A stretch of 20,000 nucleotides of DNA from Auanema rhodensis (GCA_964057225.1 OZ059895.1:16836188-16856187), one strand, 5' to 3'. Positions 1 through 9,570 are shown, counted from the first letter of the stretch. Numbers and translations: made by a program. The notes: generated by a model not told the origin, from the letters alone.

Positions 1-713
1 GATAATGTGAATGAAGCTTGAACAAGCTCTATCTGGAGCTTATGGCCTAGGAAGCTATAACTCTTTCACGTTGCTAATTTTTCCGAAGACAGACCAAATG
101 AGAGATGAAGAAGACGCACGCACGGTTGTTGCAATGAGAAGGACAGGCGTAGAGAGACAGTTGGATACAGAAAAGGTGAGTTCTATGTCGAGGTGGTGAC
201 GAATTAGAAAGAGTTTGGAAACGAATGAATGAATACAGAAAAGATGACAAAGTAGAAGAGAAGAAGGTATGATGTAGGAAGGAATAGAGAGAGAGAGAGA
301 GAGAAAAGTAGAAAGAGGACGACGCTGACCACCATATAGGGGCACAGCCATGATGATGATGATTACGACGACGAACGTCTACATGGGAATCCTCAGAAGA
401 GATGTATGTATGTATGTGTGTGTGAGTGTGTACGATCAGACGATCAAAACCGTCGTTACCTTATTTGGCAACACAATAGACAATAGACAATAACTGTCTC
501 AATTGAGGACATGTTTGCCGGATAGACCAGCCGGCTGACCGGATTAAGATGAGACAGAAAGACGGACGGACGGATGGAGCCAGATAGACAGATCGTACGA
601 AGAATTTGATGAATTATTGTGATTACAATCAAACTGATGTGTTTATTAGCAGGATTTCCGGAAAAGTGGTCATTACAAGATCAGACAGTCTAGTCATTTG
701 ATACGAGATAATT

Positions 714-716
<3 letters not shown>

Positions 717-762
<46 letters not shown>
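717..762. repeat. (GA)23 microsatellite
   Basis: 46 bp of perfect GA dinucleotide repeat, purines on the plus strand. Confidence 0.98.
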
Positions 763-769
<7 letters not shown>

Positions 770-968
770 CTTTGCTCAGCAGATTTAGAGGTAAACCTTC
801 TTATCTCAAGGTGCTCTAGATGTAATAGGAGACAGCGAGAGTGTGAGACACAATGAGAGAGAGATTATAGAAAGTAGCATGGAGGATCACGGAGGTTTCT
901 TAGCAAGATGAGCGCATCGTTTTCTAGTCTATACCTTGAGCACATGCCTCATCTTCTTCATTGCGAGC

Positions 969-1020
969 GAGAGAGAGAGAGAAAGGGAAAGAGAGGTAGA
1001 CAGAGAGACAGAGAGAGATG
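969..1020. repeat. Imperfect GA-rich repeat
   Basis: GA units interrupted by AAGGG, GGTA and GACA variants, purines on the plus strand. Confidence 0.85.
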
Positions 1021-1276
1021 ACGAGAGACAGGTTTGAAGGTCACCTGGCCCTCTCATGTCCCCTCTTCTGCACATCACCTTCTTATGGTCTTTCCGTCCA
1101 ATCAAAACCGAGAAAATTTCAGTGAATGAGTTCACGCAGACTATACCCCCTGCCTGTCAGATACACAAATCAACGATCCATGCCATTGTCTCTCAGTTTC
1201 TCTTCATCTCTTACATTCAACTACCTGAAATTCAGGAAACCAGAGAAAGAAATAGAGAGAAATGAAGAAGATGGTA

Positions 1277-1334
1277 GGGTGTAGGGAGGGGGGGCACGAG
1301 AAAAGGAGGAGGGAGGAGGGAGAAGGGAAGGGGG
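1277..1334 (+). other. Two adjacent G-quadruplex motifs
   Basis: 1277-1294 has G3, a 4-nt loop, G3, a 1-nt loop and a G7 run, which satisfies four G3 tracts. 1311-1334 has four G3-or-longer tracts with loops of 4, 4 and 2 nt. Both match the usual G3+N1-7 rule and are separated by a purine spacer. The G-rich strand is the template strand for minus-strand transcription. Confidence 0.7.
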
Positions 1335-1824
1335 AGTTGGATGAGATGAGGAGACATGTTACATCTCAATCACCGTGTCATGACCGAATTTAGATATAGG
1401 CGTGAATGAGAAAATAAGAATAATATTGATCTCAAAACGAAGGTATTTATCTATATTTCATAATAATATTTAGAGAAGTATAAAAGTATAAATATATAAA
1501 TATTATAAGCTTGTGTTAGACTGAATTGTTGTCTCGTAAAGCTTGATAAGCTTGTAAGCATGAACAACCATGAAACTAGATGAAAAAGATGCGCTGGGAT
1601 TTTGTTGAATGCAGTCAAATAAAACAAAGATATTGAAAATTTGAAAATTTTTCATCTTTGACTATATGAGAGAGAAAGCAGAGAAGAGGGAAGAGGGCGA
1701 AGAAGGGAGAGGGAGGGCACAATCCGTTCTCTCTTCTGTCCTATCTGTCTCCATATTTATTATCATTGGCACGATGGGAGTGCGAGAATAGGCTTGAACG
1801 ATATGTGCTGCTGTTTACGAAATT

Positions 1825-1907
1825 AGAGAGAGAGAGAAGGAAAGAGAGAGAGAGAGGAAGGGAGGGAAGGGTGGAACAGATGACAAAAGATAGAGAGAGA
1901 GAGAGAA
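1825..1907. repeat. Interrupted GA/GGAA purine tract
   Basis: Two GA blocks separated by GGAAGGGAGG-type purine sequence, purines mostly on the plus strand. Confidence 0.8.
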
Positions 1908-2387
1908 ATGATGGTAAGCACCAAAGTATCCAAGAAATTAGGACGTATGAAGCCGATTCGTCATATTGGACCTCTGAGACTTCTGGTGTCCTCTGCATCT
2001 CAAGAGCTTCTGCTACTGCTGCTGCTGATACTAGGCTGGATTGGCTGCCTTAAAACGCCTATCCATTTCACTAATTTCGATTGGCGGTCTACGATCTGCT
2101 CATTTCAGACTCATTCCATATCTGCTGTTCTTTTTCTCTCTCTCTCTCTTGTTGTTTCTTGAATTCTTTCAAATCTCTCCTTGCTTTTTCGCTTTCTTTA
2201 AGCGGTTTTCACTTTATGAAACTTGCGACTTCTCAATCTTGTCTTGATGCCACCCAGATAGATAGAGAAGATGCAACATAAGCATGTATGATGCCCTTCG
2301 TTCTTATTCTTCACATCTTGTCAGATACATCATAACATATCTGTGAGTAGATTTTCATATTAAAAAAGAAAATCTGTGTGAAGAAAT

Positions 2388-2446
<59 letters not shown>
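2388..2446. repeat. Interrupted (GA)n microsatellite
   Basis: About 59 bp of GA with two GAAA interruptions, purines on the plus strand. Confidence 0.95.
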
Positions 2447-2447
<1 letters not shown>

Positions 2448-2927
2448 CTACAAGATATTCGTTATATTTCAAATCATTGTAATCATTCATTAGCATCTAT
2501 GACTATGAAATCAATTCGGCCAACTTGTTAAACAGTTCATTCAAGTGCTGATGAGCAAGAGAGAAGAAGAGAGGGACCAGAGAAAGAGAGAAAGCTATTC
2601 ATCAGCTTTATGATGAAGCAGCAGAATACTTTGTAGATGAGCCGAAATATCGTTTGAATTAGAATGAATAGTCTCCCTATACGCTTCAAACATTACATGG
2701 CTCTTCCCTTCTTTTTCTTTTCTTTTTTTTTGAAAGAAAAAAACAATTCTAAATGTCATTTTGACGAAAAAACATGAAGAAGGTTAGGTAATTAAGATTA
2801 AAAGAAAACAATGAAGACGGAATGTCGGCGGTTATTTGAAGAATAGGTTCAACATGCAGACTCCATTTTTTCTTTTTTTACTATCGCTATCTGCCTTCAA
2901 TGAGGTTGAAATTGGATAGTTTGGAGC

Positions 2928-2947
2928 GGCGACGACGACGACGACGA
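2928..2947. repeat. (CGA)n run
   Basis: Six CGA units, similar to the run at 19711. Confidence 0.92.
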
Positions 2948-3255
2948 TGTTGAAGAATATAGATAGAAAAATACAAATTGAAGAGAGATAATTAAGCAAA
3001 GGAGAATAAGTAAAATCATTTTGATTATTTGTTGTTAATCTTCTTAAGAGAAGAGGTATGTAATGCCATTTGAAAGAGAAAAGAATATTCAAATTGAAGA
3101 AGGTGAGAAGTCTAGAAGCTTACGATTAGCAAGCTTCCATATTGTTGGTGAAAGAGAATGATTTTTCTTTAATAAAAAGAAATTGATAAATGTTTTCAAG
3201 TTTGGTTTAGCCTTAAGGCTACAAAAAACAAAATAATTCTGTTGAAGGAACGTAC

Positions 3256-3306
3256 CTATAGGTGATTCTCTTGGCCAAGTTGCAGGCTCGTGGCAGGTCA
3301 TGTGTC
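3256..3306 (-). CDS. Internal exon of C2H2 zinc-finger gene (end of finger 2)
   Basis: Short internal exon of 51 nt (2 bases, 16 codons, 1 base). The acceptor is TTTTTACATTTTCAG|GACAC and the donor is CTATAG|GTACGT. Joined in phase to the exon ending at 7683, the split codon becomes GGA (Gly) and the sequence continues HMTCHEPATWPRESPI. This puts the two histidines exactly where a C2H2 finger needs them: C-x2-C-x12-H-x3-H. Such a precise completion across a 4.4-kb gap is the strongest evidence that the two exons belong together. Core position residues are Thr and Ala, which is less typical than Phe and Leu, so finger 2 may be a weak or divergent finger. The exon ends in phase 1, so at least one more exon follows at lower coordinates or beyond the window edge. 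Confidence 0.83.
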
Positions 3307-3747
3307 CTGAAAATGTAAAAAGTTAGAAAGAAAGAAGAATGATAAGCTGATTGAATCTTGTTAAGAATGTGGTTATACATAGTATAACTGTATAAATAAT
3401 ATTATTAGTATAGAGAAATAATAAGGAAAAGAAGAAAAAAAATGAGCAAATACAATGGTTTCTGAAGGCCAAAAATCGGCTACGGCTATTGTCTACTGCT
3501 GTTACAATGACCATTTCCGGCTTATGAAAATGCATTCAGGCTGTACTGATTGATAAGAAGGAGAAGCAAAAAATGACTGATACAGCTTATCATCTTGATT
3601 ATCTGGTAGCAGGGCTTAAAGAGTGAGCACGAAAGGAGTGCTCCCGTTAACGACTCTGGAATTTGAAGACAAATGAGTTGACAGGCGACTTGACGTAGCA
3701 TAACGTGGGAAAGTGGGCAGTCATGCTATAACACAAGACAAAAAGCC

Positions 3748-3873
3748 ATGAAAAGACAGAAAATCTTCCCAGACGACGTCTTGGCTCGAAAAGGAACGAG
3801 CGGCTGCAGCCACGGCCGACGGGCATGGCGGCAGTTTTTGGCGAGCAAAAGGTTAATGCCATCAATGAAATGA
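3748..3873 (+). other. GC-rich, CpG-dense patch with open frames on both strands
   Basis: About 3765-3845 is far richer in GC and CpG than its surroundings and contains the palindrome GGCTGCAGCC. On the plus strand a 41-residue ORF runs from ATG 3748 to TGA 3873 (starts MKRQKIFPDDVLARKGTSGC), with a donor-like AAAAG|GTTAAT at 3851. On the minus strand an ATG at 3826 in the context GCCGCCATGCC opens a 59-residue frame. It lies in the middle of the zinc-finger gene's large intron. It could be a nested small gene, a regulatory element or chance; no family is recognised and no good acceptor is seen. Confidence 0.35.
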
Positions 3874-4835
3874 TGATATTAGAGCCAATTATAAGAAGAA
3901 ACTTTTTTTTGTTTGTTTTTAAGCTTAATGAACACGTTTAGCTATGTGAGATGTAAGTAATATATGAGATTTCTAGCTTAATATCAGCTAGCATATGATG
4001 GTCCTTTCTTAGCTTGATCTTTATACAACTTCGTCGTTATGAGCGCATATCTTGTAAGCTGAACAGACAAGTTTGTAAAGCCAAAACTCCAGTGAAAAAG
4101 ATATAGCCTAAGGCAAAAAAAACTTAGCTAATGCTATATGCGATGAGCCATGATGATAATGGCGGATGAGGAAAGAAAAAGTCAAAACATTTAAATTTGG
4201 CTTCCAGTTTCTGGCCGAAACAAGACAGGAAAATCAGATTATGCCGCTGCTATCAGCTTATGCTACAGGAGGAGAGGAGCCATAATCGTTCTTATGTTAT
4301 TCATGTTGCCTCAGGCTATCAGATGGGCAGACGAATCATTAGAGATGGATGTCTGTGAGTAGCGTACCACCTAACAGCACCTCGTTACTTTTCTGTAATT
4401 TTTGTTTCTGCTTCATACATAATATCCTGCGAGTGATAGGATGAAGCTCGTAGCTTAAGAGGACTAAAACTCTAAAGAAAGGGAGAGAGAGAGAGAGAAA
4501 GACCCTGAATACGGGAGATAAAAAAAGAAATTTTCAAATATCCAAAAATGACATTGACAACTCATCAATGAATGTTCAGATGAATGAACAAAATATGAAT
4601 TTCATAGACACTTTATCGTTTAAAGGTCTACATCAATGAGAGATAAAGAGAAAACGATAGAGAGATAGAGAGAGAGAGAGCAGAGGCGGAGAGAATGATG
4701 GCGTCGACGACAAAAAAACGGCTACAGAAAGCGGAGCCAACCAGCAAGCAATTTGTATTGAATGCCTGGTCTTTAGACAGTTTTTTTCTGTATATCGTTT
4801 GTCTTCATCTACATCATTGAATTGGAATAACGTTA

Positions 4836-4853
4836 ATGATGATGATGATGATG
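4836..4853. repeat. (ATG)6 trinucleotide run
   Basis: Six perfect ATG units, inside the 4.4-kb intron. Confidence 0.93.
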
Positions 4854-5960
4854 TTGTTATGACGTTGATGATGAAAAGACAAGAGTAGAATAAGAAAAAA
4901 GTTTTTGAATGTGTTGATGGCCTGATGGTCCTACGAGACTGGAGCCAACAATGAAGAAATTCAGAATGTGATTAAGATTGAAAAAAGATGAAAAATGATT
5001 GAATGAATGAGGATAAGTTATAATATTCTTAAGAAAGACGACATATCATAACTTTTCATGACAACCCTTCTGATCTCAAAATTCTTTGTCCAGGTTCTGG
5101 GATTAATAGAATCTGGAGTAGTTGAAGTCTAAGGATGAAGCCGTAATATTTAGAGCTTTAAGAATATGCTTAAAAATGATAGTTTTGAACGACGAATGAA
5201 TTTAGCTGGGCTGACTTCAGCTCGTCGAATAGGCCCAAAATGAAAATCAGATTGTCAGGCCGATGATATAATATATGAAACGAGAACAAAAAACCGGGGG
5301 CAAATGAAGGAGAGCTCGACAGCAAATTTGAAAATATTCCCAGCTGGGCCATAAAACTAAAAAGTTTGTCTGTGTTGCATATCTGAGGCCATTTGCTATG
5401 AAGCTTTGCCTACATGACCACCCAGAGACAGAACGCCTGGTGGCAAGCATTGAAGATATAAACGAATAAAGATATATGTATGTGTCAGATGATTTTCCGG
5501 CAATAACTTAAAGAAGTGGTGGAAGGGAGAGGGGGGGGGAAGTGAAGTTGAGGGAAATAAGTTCGCAAGTTGTAACAAACTGCTCCGAATCTATATGTAG
5601 TCGTCTACTGTAGGACGGTGGAACAGCTAGGATATCTTCGTTTTCTGAAGCATTTGAGGCAGTCGTCGTTCAGGGTAGAGAGCAACAATAGACACAACTA
5701 GCTGATATGTTCAGATTCTTCAAAATAATTTATTTTGGCCAAAGGAATAGATCATGATTTTGTTAACAATTTGAAAGAAAAAAAAAGCTGATTTGACGAC
5801 AAAAAAAAACAACAGAATAGGCTTAAGTTTGATGTAATAAGTTGCAAATTTAATTCCATCATCACAAGCTATAATTGAGTTTTTTCTTGTCGTTTCAACT
5901 ACTATCACCTACTGGCTACATTGTCCAATAGGAACGAATTAAAATTGTAAAAAGTTTGAC

Positions 5961-5964
<4 letters not shown>

Positions 5965-6011
<47 letters not shown>
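5965..6011. repeat. (AG)23 microsatellite
   Basis: About 47 bp perfect AG repeat, purines on the plus strand, inside the 4.4-kb intron. Confidence 0.97.
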
Positions 6012-6015
<4 letters not shown>

Positions 6016-6733
6016 TCTGTATTAGTATTTGACCAAACCAGGCTAAATGAAGTTGGAGCATGTGAAACTGTCCGTTTCTGTAACAGCTTGTTAAACAATT
6101 TTGTATATTATATGCTATAACATATAATTATGTAACTATATGATAAGGTTGTCCAACTTTTTTTTCAACCTTTTTAATGAAAAAAATTGAAAAAACACTG
6201 ACACAAACTAGAACAATATGAGAAATATGACTTGTGTGCAATGAAAATGAACTTGAATCATAAATTGCGAACGATAATTGGAGATTGAATAGCAGAATTT
6301 AAGAATCTAACTGGGCAATTGGCATTAAATTTCTATTTTGGCTGACAATCTTCAAACAAAGACAATATGGATTTTGAAGACGGGCGAGGGAAATACGATA
6401 GAGAGAGAGAGCATGAGGAAGAGAGGGGTGTAGAGAGTCAATTATAGTACAAGAATATGGGAGAGAGGAAGAGCGGAAGAAGGAGAGGGGAGGAGACGAG
6501 ACTAAGATGAGACAGAAGGCCAAAATGGTATATGTTGAGAACTCATTCAAGGTAATTAGGATGGGAAAGCTGTAAATGAGGGGAATGTAGGTAGGGATGA
6601 GGGTGAGTGGAGAGGTTGGTTAACATGGGTGAGCAGGTACAAGCGGAGGCAGAAGGGAATGATCATGACTAGATTGTACGGAAAGACGAGAACCAAAAAT
6701 TGAAAACGTAAACACTGATGCTGTAGGCATACT

Positions 6734-6769
6734 GGTAAAGCTGGTAAGGTTGGTAAGGTTGGTAAGACA
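6734..6769. repeat. Tandem 9-mer GGTAAGGTT, four copies
   Basis: GGTAAAGCT, then two exact GGTAAGGTT, then GGTAAGACA. Each copy looks like a 5' splice site on the plus strand. Confidence 0.93.
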
Positions 6770-6937
6770 TAATGATGATGCAAAATGAGATAGAACCCAA
6801 AGAACTATTACTGAGAATATGAAGATCATGTAATGTGACAACAGGAGGAGTAAATGGATGAAATTTGCATTACAGGTGAGATTGTCGCAGTTAGGACGAC
6901 AATAAAATGAAAATGATGACGTTGATGATGACAATAT

Positions 6938-6957
6938 GAAGAAGAAGAAGAAGAAGA
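6938..6957. repeat. (GAA)n run
   Basis: About six GAA units, purines on the plus strand. Confidence 0.93.
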
Positions 6958-7290
6958 CAGGAAAAGGCTGGCAAGTTCTTCGCAAAAGGTGTGAGAAGAC
7001 CGAGATTCGTTTATACAGAAGGCATCATCATCTTGAAATCGAACATTTTCATTTGTTTCAATAAAAGAAGAAAACTTAAGAAGTAGAAGAGAGTAGAAAA
7101 AGATAGAGAGAAAGAGAGCTAGAAGGAGGGAGAGAGAGAGGTAGAGGGAACAAGTAAGAGGACATGGTCATAGATGAGGACGATTGTTCAAGGTCGCTAA
7201 TAATCATAATGTTATTAATCGGTATTCATTTAAAAGAAATCTATAATTATAGCCAAGGTTTTAAATCGATTGAGTGTAAGAGACTTGAAG

Positions 7291-7325
<35 letters not shown>

Positions 7326-7363
7326 GGAGGGAGTGAGGGAGAAAGAGAGAGAGAGAGGGAGGT
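7291..7363. repeat. Interrupted GA/GGGA purine tract
   Basis: GA arrays around a GGGAGGGAGTGAGGGAG centre; purine-only apart from one T, plus strand. Confidence 0.9.
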
Positions 7364-7521
7364 AAATCTTGAACATGAAGTGCAAATGAAATGCCCAGAA
7401 AATGAAAAAAAAATTTCTGAGGCTATTGTTGCTGTTGTTTCGTCATGTTAGATGAGATGGAAAAGCCATGTCAGCAGATTTGATATTGATAGCCGAAAAG
7501 GGTACATCAGAACAGAATAAC

Positions 7522-7548
7522 ATTGAAGATATTTGGAATATCTTCAAT
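7522..7548. repeat. Perfect 11-bp inverted repeat, 5-nt loop
   Basis: ATTGAAGATAT, loop TTGGA, ATATCTTCAAT. It lies about 130 nt downstream (in transcript sense) of the 7682 donor. Confidence 0.93.
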
Positions 7549-7682
7549 AATTGTTAGTTAACTATATACATATAATTAAGGTATTTGAAAGTATTATAAG
7601 ATAATTATAATGAGTTTGTATGAATTTCACAAAAATTCAACAAAGGCTTTTCAAAAAACAAATTCAAAGTTAACAGTCTTAC

Positions 7683-7804
7683 CTATAGCCTCGGATTTAT
7701 TTTGAGTCTCAAACGAGCACAATTGGCATCGGAAGAGAGTCAATGGCTGACGCAAGTTAGTTCGATGAACGACGCTGTCGCAATGATCACGTAAAGCTTG
7801 GCTA
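7683..7804 (-). CDS. Internal exon of C2H2 zinc-finger gene (end of finger 1, start of finger 2)
   Basis: Internal exon of 122 nt (1 base, 40 codons, 1 base). The acceptor is TTCCATTTCAG|TAGC and the donor is CTATAG|GTAAGA, close to consensus. The codon AG+T formed with the previous exon gives Ser. The exon then encodes SQALRDHCDSVVH, whose two histidines complete finger 1 as C-x2-C-x12-H-x5-H, with hydrophobic residues (Leu, Leu) at the two classical core positions. After a 12-residue linker rich in Leu and Arg comes FRCQLC, which gives the Phe-x-Cys-x2-Cys start of finger 2, followed by SFETQNKSEAI. The last base, G, is completed by the next exon. The upstream intron is 89 nt, very AT-rich and not a multiple of three, so retention would shift the frame. 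The downstream intron is 4,376 nt. Confidence 0.88.
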
Positions 7805-7893
7805 CTGAAATGGAATAAGTATAGAAGCTCATAAGATAATTTGAACGATAAGCTGATAGATATGATAAGCATCAATACAAATATAACGATTAC
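7805..7893 (-). other. 89-nt intron splitting zinc finger 1
   Basis: Phase 2 intron from GTAATC (7893) to TTCCATTTCAG (7805). It is strongly AT-rich and of a size typical for short nematode or arthropod introns. It falls six residues after the second cysteine of finger 1. Confidence 0.82.
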
Positions 7894-8003
7894 CTTGAGA
7901 GAATTTCTTGACACGGTCGACACAAAACTTGGAAAATACTTTTGGTTGTAGCTAAACGACAATGAGCACTATTAGCTGGAGATCCTTCACGGATATGATT
8001 GAT
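7894..8003 (-). CDS. Internal exon of C2H2 zinc-finger gene (first half of finger 1)
   Basis: Internal coding exon of 110 nt, phase 0 at its start and phase 2 at its end (36 codons plus AG). The acceptor is GAATTTCAG|ATC just above 8003 and the donor is CAAG|GTAATC just below 7894. The 36 residues begin INHIREGSPANSAH and end with FQVLCRPCQEILS. The two cysteines in CRPC are the first zinc ligands of finger 1; the next exon supplies the histidines. The protein is probably a nuclear DNA- or RNA-binding factor, as is usual for C2H2 fingers, but no target can be named. In sense direction an 82-bp pyrimidine repeat lies only 36 nt upstream of the CAG acceptor. The other two frames do not rebuild the finger. 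I do not recognise the orthologue. Splice sites, frame and motif agree, so the call is firm; the gene identity is not. Confidence 0.82.
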
Positions 8004-8040
8004 CTGAAATTCAAAGAATGATTAAGATGATCAAAACAAT

Positions 8041-8042
<2 letters not shown>

Positions 8043-8124
<82 letters not shown>
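8043..8124. repeat. Perfect (AG)41 microsatellite
   Basis: An uninterrupted 82-bp AG array, the longest in the window. On the minus-strand transcript it is (CU)41, lying 36 nt upstream of the CAG acceptor of exon 8003-7894. Confidence 0.99.
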
Positions 8125-8129
<5 letters not shown>

Positions 8130-8338
8130 AGCTTTGTTCTGGAGTTATAACATTAATATAAAGTGGAAGCAATGAGGACTGTAGCATACAATGAGTGAAG
8201 TAAAGGTAGGAGGAGCATAAATTGTACCAGATGAAGAGGAAAATGAGAGAAACATAGAGAGAGAGAGAAAAAAAAATTATTTTTTCAATGATTTAACAAT
8301 ATATTGTTATAACTAAAATGTTTTTTCTTTTTTTGCAG

Positions 8339-8399
8339 AGAAAGAGAGAGAGAGGGAGGAGAGAGAGAGAGGGAGAGAGGGAGGAGAGAGAGAGAGAGT
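8339..8399. repeat. GA/GGA purine tract
   Basis: 61 bp of pure purine made of GA, GGGA and GGAGG units. It directly follows a plus-strand acceptor-like sequence, TTTTTTTGCAG. Confidence 0.92.
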
Positions 8400-8521
8400 A
8401 TGGTCAGACAACATGGAGTGACACGTGCAATGAAAAACTTAAAAAACTTTTTGTTGGAAAGCAGCAGAGAATGTGTGTATGAAAAACAAATTGAAATTGG
8501 AGAGAAACAACATCCTCATAG
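8339..8521 (+). other. Candidate plus-strand exon
   Basis: The segment follows a very strong acceptor (TTTTTTCTTTTTTTGCAG) and ends at a good donor (CATAG|GTGCGA). One frame is open through all 183 nt. It begins with a Glu/Arg repeat from the GA tract, then MVRQHGVTRAMKNLKNFLLE and about 20 more residues. No domain is recognised. It is antisense to the proposed zinc-finger gene intron. Half of it is simple repeat, so the call is weak. Confidence 0.2.
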
Positions 8522-9544
8522 GTGCGAATGTCCTAAACTGGAGTACGTATCATGCTTGCTGTGCTTCTCGCAAGTTAATGAACGGATGTCATTGAGAAAA
8601 GAACCAATTATGATACATGAACATGAAGTTTGAAGAGAAGAAGATACTGAATGAGATCAAATAGATTAGTAACCACAATTCAGATGACAACGACGATATT
8701 ATGTATACGTCTCTCTGTATATGTGAAACCATTTCACTCGTAGTCCTCGCTCTCTTCTTATCCTTCTCTTTCTCTTCTACCACCTCTGTTTCTCTCTGAT
8801 TCTCTCGTCTTTTCACCTCTTATTTCTCTTCATCAATGGGCTACAGTCAGCAATTTCAATTTAAATCGACTGTACAGGTTATTATGCGAATGTGAGGATG
8901 CGACTGTCCGTGTCGTCGTGATCTGGATTCTATTTGCTGGGCAAATGAATACAGAAGATTCAATGAGAATTGAGAATGTTTCAAAAAATTTGTTAAAGCT
9001 TTAACATCGACAAGGTATAGCGAGAGAAAGAGAGACACAGAGAGACCGTACAACATTGTGCTGCCACATGATGTCCAGGACATATACTTCCCAGATTGAT
9101 AAGCTTAATCATGTTGTCTGAGCTTGAAATAGAAAACATCAAATCATTCATAATACCAATTTCGTAATGTTGTAACTTTAGTGCTGTTTAGAGATTAGGA
9201 TAAAAGCCTGTAGTCTGTTATGGCTGATGAATGGGAAATACATTGAATACATCCTAACAGCTTTTTTTCGTTGAAAATTGATCATAAGCGGTTGGTGTTG
9301 AATGAGAAAAAGAAATTTAAAAGAATTAGTAAGAGATAAAGAGAAAGAGAGGAGAGAGAGAGAGAGAGTCTAGAACAGAGAAAGAGAAAGAGAATATGCA
9401 TATGAAAGGACTGTTCTCTACCCTCCATTCTTAACAGCAAAAACTGAAGAGAACGAAAAGCGGAAAAATCAAAGAGAAGGTGTGAGAGAGAGATAGAAGG
9501 GGTGAGAGAGAAAGACCATAAGCAGCATAACCATCAGTATCGTT

Positions 9545-9570
9545 ATCATCATCATCATCATCAGCATCAG
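9545..9570. repeat. (ATC)n run
   Basis: ATC units with one GC-containing variant near the end. Confidence 0.9.

Larger units (their letters stand above)
1..3255. other. No supported gene; repeat-rich flank downstream of the last seen exon
   Basis: This 3.2-kb stretch holds GA arrays (283-304, 717-762, 969-1020, 1825-1906, 2388-2446), a GTAT/GT run near 405-430, two adjacent G-quadruplex motifs (1277-1334), an AT-rich zone at 1430-1510 and a GAC run at 2928-2947. The minus-strand gene must continue downstream because its last seen exon ends in phase 1. A phase-compatible acceptor with an open frame exists near 1968 but lacks a good donor, and a very good acceptor near 1224 leads to an early stop. 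I see no convincing exon. Confidence 0.6.
3307..7682 (-). other. 4,376-nt intron between the two halves of zinc finger 2
   Basis: Bounded by GTAAGA at its 5' end (7682) and TTTTCAG at its 3' end (3307). It contains the GC-rich patch at about 3748-3873, GA arrays near 4480, 4660, 5965 and 7290, the GGTAAGGTT tandem at 6734, a GAA run at 6938 and an 11-bp hairpin at 7522. Several short open frames occur, but inserting any exon here would break finger 2, so none is a constitutive exon of this gene. A nested gene cannot be excluded. Confidence 0.78.

Noticed and set aside
1080-1224. Very good minus-strand acceptor at 1224 and an open frame at 1080-1160 (NSFTEIFSVLIGRKDHKK)
   Set aside because: From the 1224 acceptor the required frame stops after one codon. 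The open frame further down needs a phase-0 start, which the phase-1 end of the exon at 3256 does not supply. Plus-strand frames here are equally open.
1900-1968. Possible next exon of the zinc-finger gene after AGTCTCAG at 1969 (EVQYDESASYVLISW)
   Set aside because: The phase fits, but the acceptor has no pyrimidine run and there is no acceptable donor before the frame enters CT repeats.
2311-2496. Ser-Leu-Ser-Leu and Arg-Glu-Arg-Glu open frames over every GA/CT array (for example 5916-6098, 10668-10871, 18380-18655)
   Set aside because: A GA or CT dinucleotide repeat has no stop codon in any frame, so these ORFs are artefacts of the repeats. They have no splice support or non-repeat coding sequence.
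5332-5469. Plus-strand 45-residue open frame ending MKLCLHDHPETERLVASIED and a few residues more
   Set aside because: Both strands are open in this less AT-rich stretch, there is no acceptor and no family is recognised; length is within chance expectation.
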